DNA of 64,000 bases from Synanceia verrucosa. Taxonomy: Eukaryota > Chordata > Actinopteri > Perciformes > Synanceiidae. Position numbers and translations under genes: made by a program. Shown piece after piece: positions 43,891 to 55,480 of the stretch. The stretch spans positions 2,954,242 to 3,018,241 of the forward strand of contig CM056565.1 in assembly GCA_029721515.1 (NCBI GenBank), in the 5' to 3' direction. The notes below the pieces were generated by a model. It made no database searches, had not been told where the DNA came from, and saw only the letters and a list, made by a program, of their open reading frames with translations. Position 1 is the first letter of the stretch. Every line of letters starts with the position of its first letter.

Positions 43891-44878
43891 AAATCATAAA
43901 TATTTCCAGCTGTTTCTGTGATATTTTGTTGTTTGTTTTTGCCAATTACTGCAATTTTTCCCCAAAAAATCACATAAAAATATTTGTACCGAGAAGGAAC
44001 AGTAAAATGCATAAAATAAAAAAAAATAGATGTACAAAATATACTATTAGCTACTATTGGCTTGTGTTATTCAGCATTATTATTATGATGCATCCTTACA
44101 TTCAGTTTGTCCAGATGTCCTCAAACATCCTTTCTCAACATCTCAAACCTTTCCAAACAGATAAAAGCCCCCCACATAAACAACTCTTGTGAAAGTTTCA
44201 TCTCATCAAACCTTAAAGAAAGATGGTAAACATCAGTCCTCTCTCATGTGATTCCTTCAAAGCATGTTCTCGACATCCACCTATTGCAGATGTGATTCCA
44301 GCTCACTGCATAGATCTTGGTCAGGTGCCAAAGGTGTTTTAGACCTCAACCAAATCCCATGTGGAGTCAAACATGATTAATGAACTGATTTCTTGACAAG
44401 TGTGACAGGCTAGGTTGACAGTTGATGCTTCCCCTGCCGTACATCAGTCACTTAAAAGGCTTCTGTGCTCAAGACAAGGGCATTAGGCATCAGCCTCCCA
44501 GGAGGAGACTGTTGCATATGTGAACTAAATATAAACAGACCAATCTGGCATATTTTCATTAACTGGGTTGCTTGTCTGTAGCTCAAAGGTAGCTATGAAC
44601 TTGATTGTTGTCATGCAGACAAAGTATGATTACTTTGGCTGAATCATTAACTCCATCCTCAAGACATACATTCTGCATTTCCATGTGACTGTGATACAAC
44701 TTATGTGAATTGCAACATACTGTAGCTTGTTTGCGGTGACTGACAAGTGTTCAAAACCATTTTGATAATTGATTGTCATTTGGAGTCACTCAAGAAGCTG
44801 TAAGACCAAAAATTAGTTGATTCCACCATCAAAATGTTGGACTGTAGTTTGAAAAAAAAATAAACCTTCAGCAACATT
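43891..44878. other. No gene seen
   Basis: No coding or RNA gene recognised. Non-repetitive AT-rich sequence. Confidence 0.5.
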
Positions 44879-45010
44879 AGTGGTGACCTGATGGCTCACC
44901 TGGTGGAGTTAGCTCTCCATGTACCAAGGCCGAGTCCTCACAGCAGTGGTGATTCACAGCCAGTTACTGCACATTGCCCCACTTTGGGTTGCATAACTAT
45001 CATTTTCACG
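44879..45010 (+). mobile_element. Possible tRNA-derived SINE remnant
   Basis: TGATGGCTCACCTGGTGGAG resembles a tRNA A-box region, and CCAAGGCCGAGTCCTCACAG with CAGTGGTGATTCACAGCC recalls the middle of a common teleost tRNA-like repeat. The B box is degraded and the tail is not obvious. Confidence 0.35.
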
Positions 45011-45531
45011 ATCAAATAAAGGCAAAAGCCCAAAACAACAACCATAAAAACAGCAATTATTGGTGGTATAAAGAATGTCTCAGACATTTTACTCTAATTG
45101 AACAAAAGAACACCACCTTGGCTGATGATGTTTTTCTGTCTCAACATATCCACATTTATACCACATGCAGAGAATTCATTTTGTGAAAAAAAAAAAAAAA
45201 CATACAATTGCAGGAAATCACCCGCTGATTCATCACTTACTATTTCTTTTGAGGAATGTCATAAAACCATAATCTGCTCGTGCTCATTGGTATGCTATTG
45301 CTGTGCAGGTGTCCCCATTTCTTTCTTTTTGTGACTGTTAGTTTCATACTGAATACAAAATCCCTGATTGCTCTGAGGGTCTTCTACATCTTTTCTGCTG
45401 ACAGGTGTGAAATTGAGGATTTTGTACAAAAACAGAGAAAAGATATTCGATTATAACCAAAATAACCACAAAGTGGACCTGACCTGCTAGTGGATCTTTT
45501 CTCAGATTTTTTTCAGTCATGGTACTAATTA
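45011..45531. other. No gene seen
   Basis: A poly-A run lies at 45186-45200. No coding domain. Confidence 0.5.
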
Positions 45532-46370
45532 GGGCTCTCAGCGTTTACACGTTCATCATAATTAGATGAAAGTCAAAGCATAACCCCTTGTTTTTTTCTT
45601 ATTGTAAGCCGCTATTTTGTCTTCTTAACGCACCTTTACCCTTAATTTTCATTGGATGCGGAACGACGCCGACGTCCACAGATGAAATTGTGAGAGCGAG
45701 ATCTCGTGAATTCACATATAATGGCACAATACAAGCAGAGCCTCAGTGAAAGAGAACCACCCTATGTCCACTGGGTAGAAGAAAATTGATTATTTTATTT
45801 TAAAAGTGAACCGGCTGTTTTATTTTGTGTCTGTAGATGACTTCCTGTCCCACATGATCTGCTCTGTGCTTCAACGTCTGACAAAGATAGAAGCTCTGCC
45901 GATTTGTCTTGGCACATCGGTGGTGTTCTGCGTTGAGTGGAAATTGACACATTGATCTGAATGGAAACGTATGGGGTCCGACAAAACGTGAGAGTCGTTC
46001 CACATCCAGTGGAAATTGGGTGGTACCAGCAGCTTCCTGCTGCAGTTATGGAAAAGAACAACGGGAATACACCAGACGGCTCAGTGGAGACATCAAATGT
46101 GAAATCACTGACGTAATTCCAGTTTGAGCTAGCTGCTTCAAGCAAAGCATGCTATAACTTAAGCATGCTCATGCAGCTAATCAGACAATTAACAGGCTAA
46201 AGCTACTATTTAGCAGTGACCAAGTCTCCGCAGACCTGAGGATGAAACTAAATGAAGGCGTTAACTCCAGCTCTTGTTAAATGGTGTCAGCTGACTGCAG
46301 ACCAGTCAACATCATAACTGAAACATCATTGCTGTTAATTATTGAAATTATGTGATTAATCACAATTAAA
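45532..46370. mobile_element. Degraded hAT-like element
   Basis: The left end TTAGGGCTCTCAGCGTTTAC and then ACGTTCATCATAATTAGATG resembles the 'TAGGGCTGTCAGCGTTAACGCGTTAAT' type of hAT terminus that is very common in fish. Near the right limit, ATGTGATTAATCACAATTAA recalls the opposite end, but the terminal CAGCCCTA is gone. A second inverted-repeat unit (45640-46022) lies inside. No transposase is seen. Confidence 0.4.
45640..46022. mobile_element. Nested non-autonomous element with ~24-bp inverted ends
   Basis: AATTTTCATTGGATGCGGAA plus CGAC at the left is the imperfect inverse of GTCGTTCCACATCCAGTGGA plus AATT at the right (three to four mismatches). The interior is non-coding. It probably inserted into the older hAT-like repeat around it. 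Confidence 0.5.
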
Positions 46371-47298
46371 ATGTAAAGTTAAACATGTTTTATGATTTTT
46401 ATATGACCATTCCAACCTCACAGACCTGCTCCACCACCACACCCCCACCCTCTCTCCCTTCCACCCAGAACCAAGCACCGGACCTGGTGTACAGAGCCTT
46501 CTGCTGCTGCCTCCACCCTCTCTGGACCTCTCTGTTCATCAGCACTCCTCCCCTCCTTCAAAACATAACATAACTTAAAAAATCACCCTTTTAAAATCAT
46601 TTTTAATACTTTTTTTGTTTGTATTTGTATTTTTTGTGGTGTTCAATATTAGCTGCTAGTTATTTAAACTCCCTGAACCATTTCAAAATTCAACATTTGG
46701 AAAAGTCATTGTGCTGTTATCTATTTTTGTGTCCATACTGATGACAGCCAAGGCCGAAGGCATTATATATATCCAAACTGCCCATCTACACATACAACCC
46801 TTTCTCATGAAAATTGTCGCGATCTCTTAAAATTTATGTGTACTTGTATTTACCTGTACTACCAAAAAAACATCAATATTTTTTAATGTGTCTCATATTT
46901 GTACATTGAAGCAGTGCCTCAGGGTGTACAACTGTTTCCAGTCTAGAAAAAAATATCCTCCCGATGTCCACAGACATATTTCTCCACTGTTCAGATATAA
47001 TTTTATTTAGAGCTTCTCAAAATGCTCAGGGACATCCCAAATCATTTGTGTCAGGATTTGGGTGTCTCAGCATTATGAGAACAGACAGCAAAGGCAAAGT
47101 TGAGTGGACTGTCATGCTATGAACTCTGTCATGGACATTGTCTCCTGTCCTTAACAACTTTTCATGTACAGACTTGAAAACACGGCACCATTATGTCGGT
47201 TTGGTTCAAGAGCCATGGAAGAACAATTGCTTTTCAATGTCAACATGAATTATTCTTTAAGATTCTTGGACTGTTATTAAGTGCTGTATATTATTGAG
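46371..47298. other. No gene seen
   Basis: A C-rich stretch (46420-46560) and AT-rich DNA with no coding domain. Confidence 0.5.
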
Positions 47299-47312
47299 CT
47301 ATGGAGGAACAT

Positions 47313-47509
47313 CCATTTTCTACCGCTTATCCTCATATAGGGTCACGGGGGGGCTGGAGCCTATCCCAGCTGTCTGGACAAGTCTCCAGTTCATCATAGG
47401 ATACATAGAGACAGACAACCAGTCACACTCACATTCACACCTACGGTCAATTTAAATTAGACAATTAACCTAATCCCCATGCATGTTTTTGGATGGTGGG
47501 AGGAAGCCC
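47313..47509 (-). mobile_element. RTE-like LINE/SINE 3' insertion with 14-bp TSD
   Basis: It begins CCATTTTCTACCGCTTATCC and contains GAGCCTATCCCAGCTGTCTG and CATGTTTTTGGATGGTGGGA, the same family as 38120-38391. The perfect direct repeats CTATGGAGGAACAT flank it (47299-47312 and 47510-47523). It is 5'-truncated at a different point from the 38-kb copy and lacks an internal block (GGTGAAAGGCAGGGTACACC). Confidence 0.85.
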
Positions 47510-47523
47510 CTATGGAGGAACAT

Positions 47524-49825
47524 TTACATTGTTATTCTCAAACAAGTTTCATATTTCTACACACCTCCTCTACAGCAACACATTAGGATATTAGGACTTT
47601 ATTCTCATAAAATTACGACTTGATTTTCATCAATAGTGATGTTGTTCTCGTAAATTAGGATTTTTATTCTCATAAATATTGACTTTATGCTTGAAGTCTG
47701 TAAAAAAAATCTCAATGTGGCCCTAATTCTCCATCATACTGTGCTGAGCTTTGTCTTGGAAATAATTTTAACATATGAGTGATCTAAACTGGGCCTCTGT
47801 TGATCTGGTTCACAGGAAATGTTGTGTGTCATGAACACACAGACAGGGATAAAATAATGATTGTGTGAACTCCCTAAATTAATAATAGAAAATGAATAAA
47901 TGGGTGCAATTCCTTATCTGTAAATGTTGCAGTATGTTAAACTAAATAAGCCTGAGCGAACACATGTACCAAGACCAGTAGCCCTTGTCCCAAAGCCTCC
48001 TAATCCACTGGGTCATCCTGTCTGACTTTGCCCATTGGAAGATGTTCCTCTTTAACGACCATGACCTCACCATTGCCCTGAGGGAGTCCAAGCTGCACCA
48101 ATAGCAGTGACATAGTGTTGAGGGGCTGGTGCCTGCATTGCTAAAGGCAAGATAACGCCAAATGAGATGTGACAGCTGAAAGAGAAAACAGGACCAGCTG
48201 ATGGGACTCAAAATGAGAACAGAGGGCCCATTGTATCATATGCTTTAGTATTTCCAGTGGGTGTACTGTATGAAAGATGTGGGTGAATATCTGTGAGTTT
48301 CACATTATAATGAGGTTTATTATATTATTATTAGTTGAACCAACTACTCTCCTGTTCCTGAAGTACATTGCATATGCCCTTCATTGACCTTGTTATTTAA
48401 GTGTGAGGAATAAGCAGGCTTCACATTCAGCTCAGGGCTCCTCTGTTTGAAAAAACCTGATGATGTAACAGAGGAAGTGTGTGAGTGTGTGTGCGCGTGT
48501 GTGCATGTGTGTTGCAGAAATTGTTGTTTCATCAATAACTAATGACAGACAGAACCCTGTTGGCCACACATTGTCTCTGATCTATGATCAAACAGAAAGC
48601 ACTGTCCTGCTCTCAGACTACAAATACAGCCACCACCAAGCATCAAACAAACACACACACACACACACACACACACATCAACTGATAAGGCAACACTGCT
48701 GACAGTCTTAACAGTTAGAGAGCTTAACGCAGTCTCTAAAATCTGAAGTGGGGCCATTTCTCCATCATACTTCGCATAGTTCCCTTCAGTCTTGGCTTTA
48801 GCTTTCCAAATTGCTTTGAAGCTTTCTTTGCATCTGCTGCTCCAAACTCTCCACATGTCTCCAGACCTCACAAAGCCTCTTGTTTCCAGTGGGTAGATTT
48901 GGAGGACTCCAGCCAGTTGTCATGCACTCAGAAGCCAAGTGTGTGCTTGACTCTTCTCTTGTCAGGAGCCATATCCTGTCTTCACAGGAGAACTTCTCTG
49001 GATCAGAATATTTTTCATCTTCCTTTCTTATATGCAGTGTGTTGCTGCTGATCTATTTGCTGCCACTTTTCATCTCTTTCCTCCCCCTCAGGGAATGGAC
49101 TAGATTTGGTTTACAGCATTTCTGCAAAGGTAGGAACCAGTTTGTGTAACATCTGTATTAGACTCAAAATACCACAATACAAATAGGTTTGATGGATGAT
49201 GGATTTCAAAAGGCTAATACAACACTTGCCAATACAAAGTGTAATGTGACCATATTCTCCTTCCCTACATGGATGAACCTCCAACATCAGAAATTGATCA
49301 GAAAAGGCCAAAAAGTCCCCTATTCTAAATGAAAAAAATGCATCATGTACAGCCATGCCTCCTATAATCTATTATTGTATATAATTAAATTCAAGTGATT
49401 ATTTAAAATATAATTAATAGAATTTGACACCAGAGGAGAATAATTTTGTGAGATGAATTTAAATCAAATATAATTGAGACTGCATCATGTTTTGTTATCA
49501 ATTCATTTGCTTTACCAAATAAAAAAATACAAATACATATTCATTGTATTTTTTTTGTGTGTCTTGAAGTGAACAGACACACTTCAAACGGTCAGAATTC
49601 ATTTGACTGCTAGAGATCTTACTCACTTGAACATTAACAGATGTTGTTTAAACAAATTTACAGGTTTTTCCTTGGGAAGAAATTAAGTTAATTCCTCAAC
49701 GCATCTGCTAACCATCTGTTTAATTCTGTTTTAATTGAGGAACATTTTTTTTATTTTTTTAAATGTTTTATGTAAAATTTCCAGAGGATGAATAGAGCAG
49801 GAAACCACTATTGTGTATTGTATAT
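47524..49825. other. No gene; microsatellites
   Basis: No recognisable coding domain. TG-rich repeat at 48479-48513 and (AC)n at 48650-48677. 47942-48211 (minus open frame of 89 codons) and its plus-strand counterpart show no known motif. Confidence 0.5.
48650..48677. repeat. (AC)n microsatellite
   Basis: About 14 uninterrupted AC units. A TG-rich tract lies 140 bp to the left. Confidence 0.95.
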
Positions 49826-51815
49826 AAAGATGTAGAGAAGTAATGTCTGCCTGAGTCTGTGATATCACAGTGTTAATATATCATCTACTATTGTCTGTGT
49901 AAAGATACAGAGGAGTAACGTCTACCTGAGTCTGTGATATCACAGTATTAATATATCATCATCTACTATTGTCTGTATGTAAAGATACAGAGGAGTAATG
50001 TCTACCTGAGTCTGTGATATCACAGTATTAATATATCATCATCTACTATTGTCTGTATGTAAAGATACAGAGGAGTAACGTCTACCTGAGTCTGTGATAT
50101 CACAGTATTAATATATCATCATCTACTATTGTCTGTGTGTAAAGATACAGAGGAGTAACGTCTACCTGAGTCTGTGATATCACAGTATAAATATATCATC
50201 ATCTACTATTGTCTGTGTGTAAAGATACAGAGGAGTAACGTCTACCTGAGTCTGTGATATCACAGTATTAATATATCATCATCTACTATTGTCTGTATGT
50301 AAAGATACAGAGGAGTAATGTCTACCTGAGTCTGTGATATCACAGTATAAATATATCATCATCTACTATTGTCTGTATGTAAAGATACAGAGGAGTAACG
50401 TCTACCTGAGTCTGTGATATCACAGTATTAATATATCATCATCTACTATTGTCTGTATGTAAAGATACAGAGGAGTAACGTCTACCTGAGTCTGTGATAT
50501 CACAGTATAAATATATCATCATCTACTATTGTCTGTATGTAAAGATACAGAGGAGTAACGTCTACCTGAGTCTGTGATATCACAGTATAAATATATCATC
50601 ATCTACTATTGTCTGTATGTAAAGATACAGAGGAGTAACGTCTACCTGAGTCTGTGATATCACAGTATTAATATATCATCATCTACTATTGTCTGTATGT
50701 AAAGATACAGAGGAGTAATGTCTACCTGAGTCTGTGATATCACAGTATTAATATATCATCATCTACTATTGTCTGTGTACAGATACAGAGGAGTAATGTC
50801 TACCTGAGTCTGTGATATCACAGTATTAATATATCATCATCTACTATTGTCTGTGTAAAGATACAGAGGAGTAATGTCTACCTGAATCTGTGATATATCA
50901 GTATTAATATATCATCATCTACTATTGTCTGTGTAAAGATACAGAGGAGTAACGTCTACCTGAGTCTGTGATATCACAGTATTAATATATCATCATCTAC
51001 TATTGTCTGTGTAAAGATACAGAGGAGTAACGTCTACCTGAGTCTGTGATATCACAGTATTAATATATCATCATCTACTATTGTCTGTGTAAAGATACAG
51101 AGGAGTAATGTCTACCTGAATCTGTGATATATCAGTATTAATATATCATCATCTACTATTGTCTGTGTAAAGATACAGAGGAGTAACGTCTACCTGAGTC
51201 TGTGATATCACAGTATTAATATATCATCATCTACTATTGTCTGTGTAAAGATACAGAGGAGTAACATCTACCTGAGTCTGTGATATCACAGTATTAATAT
51301 ATCATCATCTACTATTGTCTGTGTAAAGATACAGAGGAGTAACATCTACCTGAGTCTGTGATATCACAGTATTAATATATCATCATCTACTATTGTCTGT
51401 TTGTAAAGATACAGAGGAGTAATATCTACCTGAGTCTGTGACATCACAGTATTAATATATCATCATCTACTATTGTCTGTATGTAAAGATACAGAGGAGT
51501 AACGTCTACCTGAGTCTGTGACATCACAGTATTAATATATCATCATCTACTATTGTCTGTATGTAAAGATACAGAGGAGTAACGTCTACCTGAGTCTGTA
51601 ATATCACAGTATTAATATATCATCATCTACTATTGTCTGTGTAAAGATACAGAGGAGTAATATCTACCTGAGTCTGTGATATCACAGTATTAATATATCA
51701 TCATCTACTATTGTCTGTATGTAAAGATACAGAGGAGTAATATCTACCTGAGTCTGTGACATCACAGTATTAATATATCATCATCTCCTATTGTCTGTGT
51801 AAAGATACAGAGGAT
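49826..51815. repeat. 80/78-bp minisatellite, ~25 units, with internal palindrome
   Basis: The anchor AAAGATACAGAGGAGTAA recurs at 49901 and then every 80 bp to 50701, every 78 bp from 50779 to 51325, then at 80 or 78 bp to 51801. A diverged first unit starts at 49826. Units continue CGTCTACCTGAGT, CTGTGATATCACAG (a perfect 14-bp palindrome), TATTAATATATCATCATCTA and CTATTGTCTG. The 80/78 difference is one extra TG/TA step before the anchor. Two consecutive 234-bp blocks (50857-51090 and 51091-51324) both start with the variant CTGAATCTGTGATATATCAG, forming a tri-unit higher-order repeat. It is non-coding. Confidence 0.97.
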
Positions 51816-52816
51816 AGAATGTGGATGTTGATGGATGTTATCTGTTCTTGTGGTGATGTCTTAAGCACAGTCATTTCTTATCTGGAAACACTGGCTGTGA
51901 GCTACTGTCTCACCTGTTGCCATGTTGGGGACCACATGAAGCCCACAGATACGCTCTGAATTCCATGGTGAGCAACTTGAAGTTACTTCATTTTGTCTGG
52001 AAATTCTTTGACAAAATGACCAGCTGAATATATATTGTACATTTCACAGAATATGTTGAATCCTGTATTTTTCTGAACCAAAAATAACCATTAATGTGTG
52101 TCATATTTGCCTTGTATTGGGCTTGTAATGGTACGTTAGTCAATGTCCCCTGATAATAGGAGTTAAAACCAAACACGCTCTAGACAGGGACATTTTTTCA
52201 CATGATAAGTTTCCTTTGGTTGAAACCTCACTGTAAGCTCAAACATACACACTCAACCTTTCAATTATTTGAACAGTATGAGGCATAGGCCATGTCCCTT
52301 GATTTCTACTCTGCTTCTGTAAAAAAATATGTGACCAATAAACCAATAATTTGATTTTAGCTGAATTTCAGCTAAAATCTTCTCCTTTGTACTTGATATT
52401 TTGCTGGGATCAATTTATTTCACAATACAGATAATTATAGAATTGTTTTTCAAATGTTATGTTGTAGACTGCTGGAAAATATATGCTGTGATTTCTAACA
52501 TATTGTTGTATGGAATATGCAATGTATGTACAGAGAAGAACATTGAAGTGAAACTAAACTTCTGAAATCACTGAGAGAGCAAAGTCCAGAGAGTGGAACA
52601 TCGAGATACAGTATTGTCCTCAGCACAGACGCACACTAGAGACACTATCAAGCAGAAGCACAGCAGTGTGGCTCGGCACTTCTGTCCTCTTCTGTAGGGC
52701 TCTAATATGTCATCACAGTGCGCCTAAACTGGACAACACCTTCTATCCAAACTTGTCACATTATCACAGCTTAGGTTCAGGTAAAAACACTGCTGCAGTT
52801 AGGTTCAAGAAAGAAA
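51816..52816. other. No gene seen
   Basis: Unique-looking AT-rich DNA flanking the minisatellite. TTTTAGCTGAATTTCAGCTAAAAT at 52357-52379 is a short hairpin. Confidence 0.5.
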
Positions 52817-53264
52817 ACAAAGTGCCTTGTGCCAGGCATTTTTGCCCATTTTGAGTCATATTTCAAGACCCACATAATATTTTGTATTATGTCTCTGAAA
52901 ACACTGAACAGCTCAGATGAAAGAAGAGACTCTATTTCATCATGGGGAAAATGTTTGTTTTTACCTTGTTCCATTCTTGTTTTATCAGAGGTAGAGCAGA
53001 GGTTAGTTTCATCAAAATCACAACTTTTTGTCCAGATTCTGTTTATTTTGCTCTCTAATCTCGATCGTTTCCAGTTCTTGGTTTGATCTCTGTTGCGCAA
53101 ACCATCTCATGTGCTGACTACAATTCCCAGAAGCCCCAAAAATTACTCACAGGCTGTGTGAGGGCACTCTTTTTTCCCTGCTGCTGAAAAAACACTTTGA
53201 CATACACATACTGTATGTCTACAGCACTCAAGCGTTGGATTTTAAATGGCACTCAAAGAGTTAA
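52817..53264 (+). mobile_element. Six-copy TIR family, best copy (c)
   Basis: About 450 bp shared with 6159-6337, 30035-30336, 56270-56699, 59604-59946 and 63661-64000. The order is: GTGCCTTGTGCCAGGCATTT, TTTGCCCATTTTGAGTCATA, GTCTCTGAAAACACTGAACA, TTACCTTGTTCCATTCTTG, TTTGCTCTCTAATCTCGAT, GGTTTGATCTCTGTTGC, ACTACAATTCCCAGAAGCC, TTACTCACAGGCTGTG, and a right end TGGCACTCAAAGAGTTAA. Combined with the left end seen at 59604 (TAACTCTTTGAGTGCCA), the family has 17-bp inverted termini ending in TTAA or CTAA. It is non-coding, hence a MITE-like DNA element. The left TIR is lost in this copy. Confidence 0.85.
53117..53135 (+). promoter_or_regulatory. ZNF143/THAP11-like motif in TIR family copy c
   Basis: ACTACAATTCCCAGAAGCC differs from the known ZNF143 (Staf)/THAP11 consensus ACTACAATTCCCAGAATGC only near its 3' end. 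The spacing between ACTACA and TCCCAG is as in the consensus. Binding in the organism is inferred only. Confidence 0.5.
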
Positions 53265-54112
53265 ACTTAAAAAATAAAACTCTGAAAATTACACTGAATA
53301 TGTGACACAAACGAACATTCTTACTCTACTTCCTCTCTAACCCACCAGTGTGTGTCTTTAAAGAACAGGTAAAGTCAAAATAAAAAAAATTTTAAAAAAA
53401 TTTACTTGTCGTTTTTTTGTTGTTCAAATTTGGCAAGGTGGTTCATGACCCATTTTTTCTCCAAGCATTTAGTGCCAAGTTTAGGTTCATGTCATATTTA
53501 ATGCCCTGTGCTTCTAATGCCATTGTCAGAGGGTATGTGAAAAAGAATTGGTAATTGACACCCTGGGAATGATAATGGATTCAAGTTGACCAACTGGACC
53601 TCAGGAAAAAAACTTTTATGGTCCTCCTCTGGACATGAACAAGGAAGCAGACCAGATGATCCAAGAATTTCAGACAAAATATGATTATGTTGCCATACTC
53701 TCTTATAAACACAAAGAGAAAAGAAGTAAAGGTTCAAGATTCAAGTTGAATGTCCCCTGAGTCATTAATGCTTGAAGCCACTCATCGAAAATTAGGGTTA
53801 TGTAACCCTGGAAAGTACTTATAAAGATCATTCCCATTTCCAAACACACACAGCACTGCTAGAGAGCTGGGTTGTACAATTAAATGCAATCAAATGAAAC
53901 AGGATTATAAAATATAACTTATTCGTTTAAAATTATGAGTGGACTTCCAGCTTGAGAGAGGCTGGAGTAGTCATAGTCTAGACTCTCTCTCATGCTAATG
54001 GCTTAAACTGCAGTAATTGAGTTATTTCCAAACTGACCAAAACACAGTGCAAACACAGTGTTCATAACCATATATGATCAATGTATTTTATGATAGTCAT
54101 GGAACATGAAGA
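53265..54112. other. No gene seen
   Basis: No coding domain. A-rich runs lie around 53380-53403. Confidence 0.5.
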
Positions 54113-55480
54113 ATCAGAATCAGAATTCTATTACTGCCATTATACAGGTGTATAAAAACAAATGCACATCCATTCATTGCAAAGCAAGGAAATTAAAGCA
54201 ACAAATTATAAAATATAGACATGTAAAATGAGAAAAATGGAAGTGGAAAATATAAAACTTTCCATGAATGGTTCACAAGTGGAATATTACAAAGTTTGGA
54301 AAGACTCATGGCCCTTCAGTGTTCTTTGATTATTACAGATCATCTGTAGAAGGACACCAGCAGGTCAATGACAGGTCACTGTTCTTGAAGACCTGTGGGA
54401 AGTGGAGTCAGTGTTGTGCTTTGTTGATCACTGCATTGATGATGGTTTTCCAGGTGAGATCATCATCCAGTTGCAGGCCCAGAAACCTGAAAGTGCAGAC
54501 CCTCTCCACACGGCCCCCAGGCTTTTCCTTCTAGAGCCCACAGTGATTTCTTTTGTTTTGATGGTGTTGTGAAGCAGGTTGTTGTTGCTGCATCACATTG
54601 ATAGGATTTCCACCTCTGTAGGCCAACACATCTCCTCCTGTAATGACAAATAAAACCACTGTTTTAGTGTCCAAGAACTTCAGTTGCTGTTGCTGGAATG
54701 GGTGGTGGTAAAGGCATACTGTATGTGTGGAGAGTGTACAGTAGGGGACTCAGCATCCCCGTGGAGAGTTGCTGTTCAGGCTGAGTGCTGAGGAGAGGTG
54801 GGGCCTTACCTTAACTCTCTGTGGGTGATCACTGAGGAAGTCCTTAATCCAGAGGCAGGTGGACTGTGGGAGGCCAGTTTGTCTTGGATGATTGTATTGA
54901 ATGCTGAGCTCAAGTTAATGAAGAAAAGCTGGCTGAGCTGTCCTTCTGCTCCAGATGGGTCAGGGTTGTGTGGAGGGCTGTGGCTATGGCATCCTCTGGT
55001 CATCTTTTGCCCCATATGTAAACTGGTAGAGGTCGAGTGTGGGTGGAAGACTTTGAATAATGTGACTTCTGACTCGTTTCTCAACATACTTCATTATGAC
55101 TGGAGTGAGAGCCAGTGGATGGAAGTCATTTTGGCTGGTGATGTTGCTCTTTCTTGGGACAGGATAAATGGGTGAGGTTGAGGGTGGGACAGTGGCCTGT
55201 GCTACAGACACATTAAATATTTTAGTGAAGATTCCTGTGAGCTGATCTGAGCAGGATTTCAGAGTAGAAATTCAGGACAGGACATTGAGACAGGTCGTGG
55301 AGCTTTTTAACACTCCTCTCACATAATGCACCTTCACCATAAATGTGTGGCTGGTGTTGTTTGATCTGGAGGATCCAGATCCCAAACTGGTGCAATGCTA
55401 ATCTCAACAAGGTTGAGTTGTACATGGAGGTAGAGCAATGCTTAGGGGTCACTGCTAACATCAGTGCACTAACATAGCCA
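54113..55480 (-). mobile_element. Rex1-like (CR1-group) LINE remnant, minus strand
   Basis: The 3' end on the minus strand is ATAGAATTCTGATTCTGATT, a short-unit tail (54113-54132 region). Upstream in the minus direction lie RT fragments (54806-55211). In between are blocks antisense to typical LINE text, for example GATCATCATCCAGTTGCAGG. Several shifts and stops mark it as an old copy. Confidence 0.6.
54806..55211 (-). pseudogene. LINE reverse transcriptase fragment
   Basis: The minus-strand reading gives NDFHPLALTPVIMKYVEKRV, the equivalent of the RT 'NYRPVALTSVxMKxFERLV' block. In another frame QLSQLFFINLSSAFNTIIQD KL follows, which is the 'FxDFSSAFNTI' block; the catalytic Asp there is Asn in this copy. 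VPRKSNITSQND precedes it. The RT core downstream with (Y/F)ADD is not recognisable. The style (AFNTI) fits Rex1/Babar rather than L2. Confidence 0.65.

Noticed and set aside
47942..48211. Coding-like stretch on either strand
   Set aside because: The plus strand gives phrases such as FAHWKMFLFNDHDLTIALRE between stops, and the minus strand 89 codons, but neither matches a family I know.
49826..51815. Regularly spaced repeat array read as CRISPR
   Set aside because: The whole 80/78-bp unit is repeated, with no variable spacers between short repeats; the genome is eukaryotic and no cas-like gene is present.
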